From positions 1 through 64,000 of the forward strand of contig NZ_JANKBZ010000025.1 of NCBI RefSeq assembly GCF_024623785.1: DNA of 64,000 nucleotides, written 5' to 3'. Position numbers and translations under genes: made by a program. Positions 17,041 to 25,344 of the stretch are shown here, piece by piece. The stretch comes from Archangium lipolyticum. GTDB taxonomy: Bacteria > Myxococcota > Myxococcia > Myxococcales > Myxococcaceae. Under the pieces are notes generated by a model that was not told the DNA's origin, made no database searches, and saw only the letters and a program-made list of their open reading frames with translations. Position 1 is the first letter of the stretch. Every line of letters begins with the position of its first letter.

Positions 17041-18435
17041 AGCCTTGGAGGAGCGCCGCTGGAGCAGCATGGGCAGGCCTCCCTTGGGACGCAGGGTGAT
17101 CAGCGGCTCGGGGGTGGGCTGGTATCCGGGGACACAGCGCAGCCGGTAGTGTTGCGCCACGCTAGCGAGGATGAGCTGTGCCTCCATCATCGCGAAGTTG
17201 TTGCCGATGCACTGGTGCGGCCCGTAGCTGAAGGGGAAGTAGGCGGAGCGCGAGCGCTGGGCTACCTGCTCCGCGGAGAAGCGCTCCGGACGGAACGTGT
17301 CCGGCGCCTCCCAGAAATCCGGGTGGCGGTGCGTCACCCAGGGGCTGATGTCCACCAGGGAGCCGGCGGGGATCTGGTAGCCGCCGATGACGTCGTCTTG
17401 CTGCACCTTGCGGCTGTAGACGTAGGCGGGCGGGTAGAGCCGCAGGGTCTCCTCCATCACCATCCGCGTGTAGGGCAAGCGGGGCAGATCCTCCACGGTG
17501 GGCAGCCGGCCGCCGAGCACCTCATCCAACTCGGCGTGCAGCCGCGCCTCCTCCGCGGGGTGCTGATCGAGCAGCGCCCATGCCCAGCTCAGTGTCGTCG
17601 CCGTCGTCTCGTGGCCGGCGAAGAGCATGGTGAGCACCTCATCCCGGAGTTGCTTGTCATCCATCTTCTCACCGGTCTCATCATCACGCGCCAGGATGAA
17701 CATGGAGAGCAGATCCCCGGAGTCCTCGTTGCTGCGGCGCCGCTCGGCGATGATGTTGTAGACAACCGTGTCCAGGGCGCGGATGGCCGCACGGAGCTCT
17801 CGGTCATAGCGGGTGGGCAGCACCGGCGGCAGCAGCTGGAGGTTTCGGCCGCGGGTGATGATCTGCTCGTTCATCACCTCGAAGGAGCGGGCCACCGTCT
17901 CGGCGTGCGGCGTCACGCTCAATCCGAAGAGGGTATCCCCGAGCACGCGCAGGGTCAGCTGCATCATCTCCCGGACGATGCTGAGCGGCTCGCCGCTCGC
18001 GGCGTGGGACTCCCACTGCTGCATCATCTCGCGTGTGGCCTCGGTCATCAACCGGCCCATGGCGGCGATGCGGTTCTTGTGGAAGGCCGGCTGGGCCAGA
18101 CGGCGCTGGCGCAGCCAGAAGGAGCCCTGGCTGGAGATCAGGCCGTTTCCCATCACCCAGCTCACCATCCTGTAGCTGAAGTGATCCTTGGTGTAATTCT
18201 TCACATTCTCCTGTAGCACGCGCCGGACGCCGTCCGGGTGGCTGATCAGGTAGGCGTTGAGGGTGCCGAGCCGGTAGCGAGCGACGTCGCCGTACTCACT
18301 GCGCACCCGAAGGAGGAAGTTGAGCACGTCCCTCCTGACCTCGGGCATTACGCCCAGCAGGAGGCTTCCCCGAGGGCCCCGTGGCGTGCGCGCGGGTAGC
18401 GGAGACGTGGGGGCAGGAGCCTTATCTTTAATCAT
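17014..18435 (-). CDS. Cytochrome P450
   Basis: The 473-residue protein carries all P450 hallmarks: I-helix oxygen-binding AGHETT (about residue 270), K-helix EETLR (about 327) and the haem loop FSYGPHQCIG with the Cys thiolate ligand near residue 410. It is a haem monooxygenase that needs external redox partners, none of which are adjacent. ATG 18435 (MIKDKAPAPTS) has a good ribosome site (CCAGGA); an in-frame upstream start adds an unlikely leader. It is transcribed divergently from a methyltransferase gene 344 bp away, as in small secondary-metabolite tailoring pairs. Its last codons overlap the DUF6431 remnant, so the C-terminal tail may be rebuilt. Confidence 0.93.
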   Translation of the reverse strand: MIKDKAPAPTSPLPARTPRGPRGSLLLGVMPEVRRDVLNFLLRVRSEYGDVARYRLGTLNAYLISHPDGVRRVLQENVKNYTKDHFSYRMVSWVMGNGLISSQGSFWLRQRRLAQPAFHKNRIAAMGRLMTEATREMMQQWESHAASGEPLSIVREMMQLTLRVLGDTLFGLSVTPHAETVARSFEVMNEQIITRGRNLQLLPPVLPTRYDRELRAAIRALDTVVYNIIAERRRSNEDSGDLLSMFILARDDETGEKMDDKQLRDEVLTMLFAGHETTATTLSWAWALLDQHPAEEARLHAELDEVLGGRLPTVEDLPRLPYTRMVMEETLRLYPPAYVYSRKVQQDDVIGGYQIPAGSLVDISPWVTHRHPDFWEAPDTFRPERFSAEQVAQRSRSAYFPFSYGPHQCIGNNFAMMEAQLILASVAQHYRLRCVPGYQPTPEPLITLRPKGGLPMLLQRRSSKAVTAHAWQR

Positions 18436-18521
18436 ATGAATTCCTGGAAACCGTGTGAGTGCCTTCAATCGGAGCATGCACCCAAACCATGGTCAAGAAG
18501 GGACGTGCTGAGGTTCTCGAA

Positions 18522-18551
18522 CTCAAGCCCCTGACAGCCGTCAGGTTTGAG
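18522..18551. promoter_or_regulatory. Long inverted repeat between P450 and methyltransferase genes
   Basis: CTCAA-gcc-CCTGAC is followed after 4 nt by GTCAGG-t-TTGAG, an 11-bp interrupted dyad. It lies 87 bp from the P450 start and 229 bp from the methyltransferase start and could be a shared operator. The rest of 18436-18779 holds only a 19-codon ORF (18657-18716) of no evident meaning. Confidence 0.35.
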
Positions 18552-18779
18552 AGGCCTTTCTCCTCGGACGAACTGGCCCCAAGCCCCAGTTTCAGCAGGC
18601 CTCATTCCCTCCTACCGGAACAGGCTCTAGAAACAAACTCTAATGGGCGTGAGCAGATGGGAATCATCGACCCGGAGAAGTGGAAGCGCCGCGAGCAACC
18701 GCCAAAGGCCCGGTAGATGTTGCACCCGAAGCGGACCATTTGCGGTGTAGTCTGCGGATGCACCCGCCCAGGAGCCGCC

Positions 18780-19613
18780 ATGACCACCCAAAAGCCCCAA
18801 CCGACCCCCGCCGACATCGGCCGCTTCTACGACCAGATGGGGCCATTCCTCGAAACGCTGCTCGGTGACAACATCCACGTAGGATACTGGTCCGGCCCGG
18901 AAGACGAGAGCTCTGGCACCGAGGCGCAGGAGCGGCTCACCGATATGATGATCCAAAGAGCCCGGCTCGGCGCTGGTCAACGGCTGCTCGACATCGGGTG
19001 CGGCACGGGCCGGCCCGCGGTCCGGCTGGCGCAAGCAACGGGGTGCTCGGTAACGGGGATCAGCGTCAGCGCCATGCAGGTCGAGCAGGCGAACGCGCGG
19101 GCGCGGAAAGAAGGGCTCTCCGACCAGGTGCGCTTCCAGGTGGCCGACGCCATGGAGCTACCGTTCCAGGATGCCTCCTTCGACGCCGTGTGGGCTTTCG
19201 AGTCGCTGCTTCACATGCCCGACCGGGCGCAGGTCCTCCGCAACGCGTTTCGTGTGCTTCGCCCCGGTGGCATGCTGGTGTTGACAGATGTGACCGAGCA
19301 GCACCCGATAACCGATGAAGAGCGGATGCTGGTGTACAGCGGGCTCATGATCACCTCGCTGTTGCGATTCCAGGAGTACCCCCCGCTGGTCGAGGCCACG
19401 GGGTTCTCGGTCGAAGAGGCCCTCGACCTCACCTCCAATACCCGCAAGTCGATGATTGGAACCGACAAGCTCATCTCCAAGGAGCAGGAGCGGCTCAGCG
19501 CGGCGTACGGAAAGGATTTCCACGCGACGACGCTCGATCTCTGGCCGAAGGTAGCGGCCATCTACACGGAAAAGCTGGGTTACATGCTGCTCGCGGCCGT
19601 CAAGCCGGCCTGA
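18780..19613 (+). CDS. SAM-dependent methyltransferase
   Basis: The 277-residue class I methyltransferase has motif I LLDIGCGTGRPAVRLAQ (about residues 69-85), motif II/III region ADAMELPFQDASFDAVW and FRVLRPGGMLVLTDV. The fold and the opening IGRFYDQMGPFLETLLGDNI resemble sugar/small-molecule O- or C-methyltransferases of antibiotic pathways (RebM/GPP-methyltransferase type). The ATG at 18780 has AGGAG five bases upstream; an in-frame start 63 bp earlier is less likely. Its divergent partner is a P450, so joint tailoring of a natural product is plausible. Confidence 0.87.
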   Translation: MTTQKPQPTPADIGRFYDQMGPFLETLLGDNIHVGYWSGPEDESSGTEAQERLTDMMIQRARLGAGQRLLDIGCGTGRPAVRLAQATGCSVTGISVSAMQVEQANARARKEGLSDQVRFQVADAMELPFQDASFDAVWAFESLLHMPDRAQVLRNAFRVLRPGGMLVLTDVTEQHPITDEERMLVYSGLMITSLLRFQEYPPLVEATGFSVEEALDLTSNTRKSMIGTDKLISKEQERLSAAYGKDFHATTLDLWPKVAAIYTEKLGYMLLAAVKPA

Positions 19614-19953
19614 CGTCCCGGTGCCGGCAGACGAGGGGAGCCGGCGGGGTTCGGGGAGATGCAAGCACAGGGCAAGCGCGAGGCGGCGCTTGTCGTCGGA
19701 TTGGAGGAGGGGCCCGTCCTCGAACAACGACAGGCAATCCCCCCGGAGGAGCGAGCCGCTCGCAATACCGCCCATAGGACCGCGCCAGCTCTCCATCGGA
19801 ATCCTGGCACGCCGCCAGGGCCAGCGCACCCACGCGCAAGGGCCGCGATGTGCCCCCAAGGGGTTGTTTGGCGGAACGGCCAGACATTGCCGCACCTCTC
19901 CGGGTGAACTCGAGGAGGTGAGGGGCCGGAGGGATCCCTCACCCTGGCTCAGC
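19614..19953. other. Degenerate stretch without a gene
   Basis: Three leftward frames each hold a short protein-like piece (RVGALALAACQDSDGELARS at about 19780-19840; CLSLFEDGPLLQSDDKRRLA at about 19680-19740), consistent with a multiply frameshifted pseudogene. No intact ORF or recognisable family. Confidence 0.3.
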
Positions 19954-20160
19954 TCAAGGCAGCGCGAGTCCCACGCGCTGGCGCAGCCGCAGGAAGTCGT
20001 CGGACCGGACGTAGGTGAGGATCCGCTGCAGATCGGCGCGCTCGCGCAGGGCCTGCACCAGGGGCTCGGCGTTGTCCAGATGGGCGGTGGCGAAGTTGGG
20101 GTCCTCGCGCAACACCATGGTGAGGCCCACCGACACGTCGCCGCACATCAGCACGCCGGC
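19954..20160 (-). pseudogene. C-terminal fragment of an unrecognised protein
   Basis: A leftward frame ending at 19954 reads CGDVSVGLTMVLREDPNFAT then LVQALRERADLQRILTYVRS and LRLRQRVGLALP. The codon bias is coding-like, but the 5' part is replaced by the repeat at 20263-20378. The family was not recognised. Confidence 0.4.
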
Positions 20161-20262
20161 CCCAGCGCCTCGAGGTAGATGGGAGCACTTGGAACGACCC
20201 ACGCGGCCTGCGAAGCGGGCCCCGGCGCAGAGGCCACCTGGGCCGGCGTGTGCCCAAAGGGG

Positions 20263-20378
20263 CTGCACCGCCTCTCCACCGGCCCAGCGCACAGCCCGCG
20301 TGGCACCCCTCAGCAGCCCTCCTCGACCCCTCGGCTCCAGCCCTCTCCCTCAACAGGGCCCCCATCCCGCCTATACGC
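20263..20378 (+). repeat. Diverged solo copy of the 117-bp element end
   Basis: The sequence from CTGCACCGCCTCTCCACCGG to CCGCCTATACGC aligns along its whole length with 26826-26942 and 29929-30045, with scattered substitutions. Similarity continues leftward toward 20240 (TGCCCAA..G.GGCTGC) as in the 26.8 kb copy. No transposase fragment accompanies it. It has displaced the ends of two genes, at 20160 and 20457. Confidence 0.6.
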
Positions 20379-20456
20379 TCACGTTCCCGATTAGGGGAAC
20401 TTGCCCACCGGGCCCCCACATCCCCTCGGAGGTGCAACCGGGAGGGGGTGACCCCA

Positions 20457-20537
20457 CTAGGGCATTTTCACGAGGATGAGGCTGGCGACCTTGTACGTCT
20501 GGAGGCCCGAGGAGTGGGAGGAGGAAGAGGTCGTCAT
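20457..20537 (-). pseudogene. Truncated target gene of the WYL regulator
   Basis: A 26-codon ORF starting MTTSSSSHSSGLQTYKVASL stops at 20457-20459, next to the repeat. It starts 106 bp from, and divergently to, the WYL regulator gene, where such regulators usually keep their target. The opening looks like a genuine N-terminus whose remainder was lost when the repeat arrived. Confidence 0.4.
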
Positions 20538-20606
20538 GATGGAACTCCAAGGAGGGGGAACGGCCCTGGTGGGCTCGCCCCGGTGACGAAAAGAAGGTAG
20601 GAAGGG

Positions 20607-20629
20607 TCGCGGACAGATTCGGTCCGCGA
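20607..20629. promoter_or_regulatory. Inverted-repeat operator candidate (WYL regulator)
   Basis: TCGCGGAC (20607-20614) and GTCCGCGA (20622-20629) are perfect inverted 8-mers with a 7-bp spacer, 14 bp before the start of the WYL regulator gene and within the divergent promoter region. The position suits autoregulation. Confidence 0.5.
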
Positions 20630-20643
20630 TTCGAGGAGCCCCC

Positions 20644-21639
20644 ATGATCCAGACCTCCGCCCGGCTGCTCAAGGTGCTGTCCCTGTTGCAGTCCCAGCGC
20701 TTCTGGGCGGGCGGGGACCTGGCGAGCCAGCTCGGGGTCACCGAGCGCAGTGTCCGCCGGGACGTGGACCGGCTGAGGACGCTGGGCTACCCGGTGCATG
20801 CGACGGCCGGAGTGGGCGGCGGCTACCAGCTCGGCGCGGGGAAGGAACTGCCCCCACTTCCCCTGGAGGACGATGAGGCCGTGGCGGTCGCGGTGGGCCT
20901 GCGCGCCGCGGCGGTGGGTCCCATCACGGGCTTGGAGGAGGCGGCGGTGCGGGCCCTGGGAAAACTTGAGCAGGTGCTGCCCAAGCGCCTGCGCCGCCGG
21001 GTGAACGCGCTACAGGCGGTAAGCGTGCGGCTCGGAGACGCGGCGGGGCCCACGGTGGACGCCGAGGCGCTGGCGGTGCTCGCGAACGCCTGTCGCGACG
21101 AACTCCAGCTGCGCTTCGACTATGGCAACCGGGAGGGCGAGGCGAGTGAGCGCCACGTGGAGCCCTACCGGCTCGTGCACACCCGCTTCCGCTGGTACCT
21201 GCTGGCGTATGACCTGGGGAAGGAGGACTGGCGCACCTTCCGCGTCGACCGCATCGGCCCAAATCCGAGGCCAGGACGCGCCTTCAGGCCCCGCCCCCTG
21301 CCCGCCGAGGACGTGGCGGCCTATGTCTCGCAGCGCGTCTCGACGGACGCCCATCGCTTCCGCGAGCGGGCAACGGTGCACGCTCCGGCGCAAGAGGTCT
21401 CCGCGAAGCTGTCCGGCATTGCCTTTCGCGTCGAGGAACGGGATTCCGGACAATGCATCGTGCACACGGGAGCGGACAACCTGGAGGCCGTCGCCTGGCT
21501 GCTCGGCTCCATGGGCTTCGACTTCGAGGTTCATGAACCGCCGGAACTCATCGACCACCTGCGGCGCCTGTCCGAGCGCCTGGGCCGGGCGGCGGGCCGC
21601 GTGCCTCTCCATCCGGTCGAATCACCCGTCGCCCGGTAA
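20644..21639 (+). CDS. YafY-type transcriptional regulator (HTH-WYL)
   Basis: The 331-residue protein has an N-terminal HTH_11 domain (RLLKVLSLLQSQRFWAGGDL; VTERSVRRDVDRLRTLGYPV) and a WYL domain with the signature FRWYLLAYDLGKEDWRTFRV, followed by a WCX-like C-terminal extension. WYL proteins sense nucleic-acid or small ligands through this SH3-like fold and commonly control one adjacent gene. Its presumed divergent target is truncated at 20457, so this regulator may now be an orphan. A dyad lies directly upstream. Confidence 0.88.
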   Translation: MIQTSARLLKVLSLLQSQRFWAGGDLASQLGVTERSVRRDVDRLRTLGYPVHATAGVGGGYQLGAGKELPPLPLEDDEAVAVAVGLRAAAVGPITGLEEAAVRALGKLEQVLPKRLRRRVNALQAVSVRLGDAAGPTVDAEALAVLANACRDELQLRFDYGNREGEASERHVEPYRLVHTRFRWYLLAYDLGKEDWRTFRVDRIGPNPRPGRAFRPRPLPAEDVAAYVSQRVSTDAHRFRERATVHAPAQEVSAKLSGIAFRVEERDSGQCIVHTGADNLEAVAWLLGSMGFDFEVHEPPELIDHLRRLSERLGRAAGRVPLHPVESPVAR

Positions 21640-21641
21640 GG

Positions 21642-21656
21642 GACCTCCTCGAGGTC
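21642..21656. terminator. Small hairpin after the WYL regulator gene
   Basis: GACCTC and GAGGTC pair around CTC three bases after the stop codon. It is short and lacks a T-run. Between here and 21782 there is only a possible 20-residue leftward remnant (FKVSGKVISRRALFRPGM, about 21661-21716) that I cannot assign. Confidence 0.25.
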
Positions 21657-21782
21657 ACAGCATGCCGGGGCGGAAGAGCGCGCGCCGGCTGATGACCTTG
21701 CCCGAGACCTTGAACACACAAGATGAATGTCCGACAGCGCGCGAAGGACTCTGCCCCGCGGGGACTGTTCGCCGGGCTCACC

Positions 21783-22346
21783 CTACGCCAGGGACACGTG
21801 ACCGACTGAGTAGATATGGCGGTCCTCGAGCTGGTCGTTGGAGGGAAGCTCGGCCCAAAGCTGAAAGCGCACCAGGGTCCAGGTGGTCGGCTCGAATCCG
21901 ACGAGTGACGCCAGCGCCCCGTCATCGTGCACGCGGTCCTTCGCGCGCCCGGTTTCGGATGCGCGCAGGGCATCGAGCGCGGCATAGGGCGGGATGGGAA
22001 CCGTTTCGCGTGAGGCGAAGCGCGCCTCCGCGATCCGCGGCGACACTTCCGCATGCCATACGGACCAGGTCTTCACGGACGGCCAGCCGAACGATTGCGT
22101 CAGGCCGACGAAGCCCGGTCCGCTCAGGAACTCGTTCATCCCCGCGGGTGACTTCCAAAGGTAGAACGGTGCATACAGGTTCTCGGAGTCCGACGGTTGC
22201 TGCGCCTTCTTTCGAGCGCTGAGATAGGCCTTGAACACCAGCTCTGGGAAACCATCCATGAGGCGGCCCTTTTCGGCAATGCGGCGGTCGACAATCGACA
22301 TGTCGTAGTCGGCGGGCAGAACGAAGCTGTATTGCATGGCAATCAT
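21783..22346 (-). CDS. DUF4865 family protein
   Basis: The 187-residue protein opens MIAMQYSFVLPADYDMSIVD, the start I associate with DUF4865 proteins, which resemble dimeric alpha/beta-barrel or YdhR-like monooxygenase folds. Its ATG overlaps the TGA of the tautomerase gene by four bases (22343-22346), so translation is probably coupled. DUF4865, tautomerase and a divergent LysR recur together in proteobacteria. The role of DUF4865 is not established; a supporting part in aromatic or quinone turnover is an inference from the neighbours. Confidence 0.82.
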   Translation of the reverse strand: MIAMQYSFVLPADYDMSIVDRRIAEKGRLMDGFPELVFKAYLSARKKAQQPSDSENLYAPFYLWKSPAGMNEFLSGPGFVGLTQSFGWPSVKTWSVWHAEVSPRIAEARFASRETVPIPPYAALDALRASETGRAKDRVHDDGALASLVGFEPTTWTLVRFQLWAELPSNDQLEDRHIYSVGHVSLA

Positions 22347-22750
22347 TGTGAATCCTCTTGAGTGGTGGAATTGGGCACCGCCGCGATTCCGCGGCCGAAC
22401 GACCAGTCCTCGGCCTCGGTGGTGTTGACGACCACCATGATGTCCTCCGGCCGGATGCCGGGTGCATCGGCCAGCAGTTCCGCCAGCCGCTGATAGAAAG
22501 CCTGCTTGACGCCGCTCGTACGGTGTCTGCCTGCCGTAATGCAGACCAGGACGTAGTTGTCGGAACGCGGGCCGCACAGGTAGTGCCGGTCGAACATCAG
22601 TTCTTCCGGTTCATGCTGATGAATGATTTGAAAACGATCGTCCGGTGGCACCTCGAACGCCTCGACGAGCGCGCGGTGCACGTTGTCGGACAGCGCCTTC
22701 AAGAACGCCGGCGATCGTCCTCTGAGCAGCGAAATACGGGCCAAGGGCAT
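22343..22750 (-). CDS. Tautomerase superfamily protein
   Basis: With ATG 22750 the protein begins MPLARISLLRG, placing the catalytic Pro at position 2, as required after Met removal in 4-oxalocrotonate-type tautomerases. Central strands (RFQIIHQHEPEELMFD; YVLVCITAGRHRTSGVKQAF) and EDIMVVVNTTEAEDWSFGRG match longer tautomerases of about 130 residues. An in-frame ATG 57 bp upstream would bury the Pro and is rejected. It is the first gene of a two-gene unit with DUF4865, facing LysR. Confidence 0.88.
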   Translation of the reverse strand: MPLARISLLRGRSPAFLKALSDNVHRALVEAFEVPPDDRFQIIHQHEPEELMFDRHYLCGPRSDNYVLVCITAGRHRTSGVKQAFYQRLAELLADAPGIRPEDIMVVVNTTEAEDWSFGRGIAAVPNSTTQEDSQ

Positions 22751-22842
22751 GGCATGCAACTCCGGGTTCGTGCCGTCAACGGCTTTCGAGTGGATTGACG
22801 GCGACAAGCTAGTGCGCCATGTTGATCAAGAAAATCGGGAAC

Positions 22843-22863
22843 TTTCGAATCGATGATTCGAAA
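22843..22863. promoter_or_regulatory. LysR-type binding-site candidate
   Basis: TTTCGAATC-gat-GATTCGAAA is a perfect 9-3-9 dyad containing the T-N11-A pattern of LysR boxes. It lies 15 bp before the LysR start at 22879 and 92 bp from the divergent tautomerase start, the usual recognition-site position. Confidence 0.55.
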
Positions 22864-22878
22864 AAGCGGGATGGTTGC

Positions 22879-23772
22879 ATGCGCAAGGTGAATTTCGATC
22901 TGGATGCGTTGCGCAGCTTCAGCGCCGGCATGGAGCTCGGCAGTTTCGCCAAGGCCGCCGACAAGCTGGGCCGCTCGACCTCCGCCATCAGCGCGCAGCT
23001 GAAGAAGCTGGAGGAGCAGGCGGGCACGCCGATCTTGCGCAAGGAAGGGCGGGGCCTGGGTCTGACGGACGCCGGCGAGGTGCTGCTCGGTTATGCGCGC
23101 CGCATCCTGGAGCTGAATGACGAGGCGTGGATGGCGCTGGGCGGCCTGGAGCTGGAGGGATGGGTGCGGCTCGGCATGCAGGAGGACTTCGGCGAACACC
23201 TGTTGTCCGACGTGCTGGGGCGCTTCGCTCGCAGCCATCCGGGAGTGCGTATCGAAGCGAAGATCGCGCGCAACGGGGAGCTGATGACGCAGGTGCGGAC
23301 GGCGAAGCTGGACCTGGTGCTTGCGTGGCAGGCGGGAAACGATACCCCGCATACGGAGTCGGTTGGCACGTATCCGCTGCAGTGGATCGGACCTGCCGAC
23401 CGGCCGCTTGGACCCTGGCGCGAACGCGGCGGGCCGGTGCCCCTGGTCGCCTTCGAAGCGCCGTGCCTGATGCGCAGCATGGCGACCGAAGCGCTGGACC
23501 GCGCCGGCATTCCGTGGCGGCTCGTGTTCACGAGTCACAGCCTCGGCGGCGTCTGGGCGGCCGTCGCCGCGGGGCTTGGTGTCACGGTGCGCACGCGTTT
23601 TGGCATGACACCGGGCTTACGAGTCCTGAGCCCTGAAGAATACGGTCTGCCGAAGCTGCCCGCGCTCGGTCTTGCCATTCATCGCGCCGAAGCCGAGCCC
23701 GCGCCGGTTTGCCGACGGCTGCATGAAATCATGCGTGAGAGCATCGCGGAGCTGGAAGGCCGGCTTCGGTAG
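22879..23772 (+). CDS. LysR-family transcriptional regulator
   Basis: The 297-residue protein has an N-terminal LysR winged helix (LDALRSFSAGMELGSFAKAA, RSTSAISAQLKKLEEQAG) and a periplasmic-binding-like effector domain (WVRLGMQEDFGEHLLSDVLG; LVLAWQAGNDTP). ATG 22879 (MRKVNFDLDALRSF) fits the family; an in-frame start 60 bp upstream would run through the operator dyad. It should control the divergent tautomerase-DUF4865 unit. Confidence 0.9.
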   Translation: MRKVNFDLDALRSFSAGMELGSFAKAADKLGRSTSAISAQLKKLEEQAGTPILRKEGRGLGLTDAGEVLLGYARRILELNDEAWMALGGLELEGWVRLGMQEDFGEHLLSDVLGRFARSHPGVRIEAKIARNGELMTQVRTAKLDLVLAWQAGNDTPHTESVGTYPLQWIGPADRPLGPWRERGGPVPLVAFEAPCLMRSMATEALDRAGIPWRLVFTSHSLGGVWAAVAAGLGVTVRTRFGMTPGLRVLSPEEYGLPKLPALGLAIHRAEAEPAPVCRRLHEIMRESIAELEGRLR

Positions 23773-23803
23773 GGAGCCGCGCTTGCGGAGCAGGATCCGG
23801 GGC

Positions 23804-24421
23804 TCAGGCGGAGACGTGCTCTAGATAGCCGAAGACGGCCCGGCTGACGCGTGCGACCAGTGTCGCGTCGTCGCGCTCGCCGCGGTCTCCCGCGGAGTCG
23901 ACAAGGCCCTTCACGATCGCCAGGAGATCGCTGGCGACGAACGGGGCTCGAAATGTCCCCGCCATATCGGGTGCGTCGAGGCACCGTTGGACGGTGAGGG
24001 TCAACTGCTCACCGATGCGCTGCACCTCCTCACCGACCGGCAGGCGGCGTTCCTCCACATCCAGGAGCCGCGCGAGGGTCGGCCGTTGGAATTGATAGGC
24101 GACGGCCACCTCGATCAGCCGCTGGAGGCCCGCACGCCCGCTTGCTCCCGCGTCGATGGCGGCGACGTCCGCCAGGAGCGTGGTCGTCTCCCGGAGCATC
24201 AGCGCCTTGGTGATGGCGTCCTTGCTGGGGAAGTACTGGTACAGCGAGCCGATGCTGATGCCGGCGCGCCGAGCCACGGCGTTGGTCGTGTAACCCTCGA
24301 AGCCCTCCGTCTCCAAAATGCGAGCAGCCGCTTCCAGCACGGCGGCAACGGTCGCCGCCGAGCGGGTCTGGCTGGGCTTCTTCCTCGGGTTGAGCGTGTG
24401 GGGAGCGGTTCGGGCGGCCAT
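23804..24421 (-). CDS. TetR-family transcriptional regulator
   Basis: The 205-residue protein has a canonical TetR HTH near residues 25-70 (AARILETEGFEGYTTNAVAR and ISIGSLYQYFPSKDAITKAL) and an all-helical C-terminal ligand domain. The start at 24421 (MAARTAPHTL) is 75 bp from the divergent phosphatase-like gene. A dyad at 24439-24462 lies between them. It probably represses itself and the two-gene unit to its right. Confidence 0.88.
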   Translation of the reverse strand: MAARTAPHTLNPRKKPSQTRSAATVAAVLEAAARILETEGFEGYTTNAVARRAGISIGSLYQYFPSKDAITKALMLRETTTLLADVAAIDAGASGRAGLQRLIEVAVAYQFQRPTLARLLDVEERRLPVGEEVQRIGEQLTLTVQRCLDAPDMAGTFRAPFVASDLLAIVKGLVDSAGDRGERDDATLVARVSRAVFGYLEHVSA

Positions 24422-24438
24422 GGGTGAAAGCGAGTAGT

Positions 24439-24462
24439 GAACGTGAGCGTTTGCTCGCATTC
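24439..24462. promoter_or_regulatory. TetR operator candidate
   Basis: GAACGTGAGC and GCTCGCATTC are inverted around GTTT, matching at 8 of 10 positions. The site lies midway in the 75-bp divergent gap, 18 bp from the TetR start. Confidence 0.45.
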
Positions 24463-24496
24463 TATCCCTCGCAATCCATTCACTCAAGAGGCACCC

Positions 24497-25300
24497 ATGA
24501 AGAACATCACGGATGATGAAGCGTTGCTGCCCGCCGTCGTGGCGGTGACCCAAGCCGCTGGAAGCCACCTGAAGAGTCGTTTCTCCTTCGACTCCCGCCT
24601 GGGAAGCGGGGATGAAATCGTCGCCGCGATCCACGCCAACGATGCGGAATCGTCGGGACTTCTGCGCGAGGGGCTGAAGAAGGCGCGTCCGGGCGCGGGG
24701 TGGGTCGAGGACGAGCTCGAGGTGGGCATGTTGCCGCCCGGCGAGTGGTGGGTCACGGACCCGGTGGAGGGAAACATCAATCACATCCACGGGATGGCTG
24801 ATTGGTGTGTCACGGCGACGCTGGTGCGAGACAACACGCCGGTGCTCACCGTGGTGAACCTGCCGATGACTGGCGATACCTATACCGCGATCCGGGGCGG
24901 TGGCGCCTATCTCGATGGGGTGCGCCTGCACGCGTCGGCCAAGACGAAGTTGGATGCGGCCCTGGTCGGGACCGGTCAGGCGAGGCCGGGGGAGGACCGT
25001 GAAACCCACCGCCGGATCGGCCAGTCCGTCATCGCGATGCTCGCAGGAGCCCTGGTCTTGCGCGTGTCGGTGCCGGCCACCCTGCAGCTGATCCAGGTCG
25101 CGGCCGGGAGGATGGACGTCTTCTGGCAGTACAGCCAGGTCCGCTCCGGTCTGCTGGCGGGCGCCCTCCTGGTCCAAGAAGCCGGCGGCAGGATCTCCGA
25201 CACCCATGGCCGTCCGTGGAGCCTGGCGAGCGGCGACTTCCTGGCCGCCGCCGCGAACCTCCATGCCGCCTCGGTCGACGTGCTGTCCACGATCGCCTGA
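24497..25300 (+). CDS. Inositol-monophosphatase-like protein with altered metal site
   Basis: The 267-residue protein has the inositol monophosphatase fold: GWVEDE (metal-ligand Glu region), WWVTDPVEGNINH in place of DPxDGTxN, LPMTGDTYTAIRGGGAYLDG and GALLVQEAGGRISD. Relative to active enzymes the second Asp of DPxDGT is Glu, the Thr is Asn, and the WDxAAG motif is replaced by RSGLLAG, so the third metal/substrate Asp is absent. Catalysis on inositol phosphates is therefore doubtful. It lies between a divergent TetR gene and a Rossmann reductase 44 bp downstream, likely one operon. Confidence 0.78.
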   Translation: MKNITDDEALLPAVVAVTQAAGSHLKSRFSFDSRLGSGDEIVAAIHANDAESSGLLREGLKKARPGAGWVEDELEVGMLPPGEWWVTDPVEGNINHIHGMADWCVTATLVRDNTPVLTVVNLPMTGDTYTAIRGGGAYLDGVRLHASAKTKLDAALVGTGQARPGEDRETHRRIGQSVIAMLAGALVLRVSVPATLQLIQVAAGRMDVFWQYSQVRSGLLAGALLVQEAGGRISDTHGRPWSLASGDFLAAAANLHAASVDVLSTIA

Positions 25301-25344
25301 CCCGTGCCCTCCCGCCCATACCCATCACCGAACGGAGAACACCC

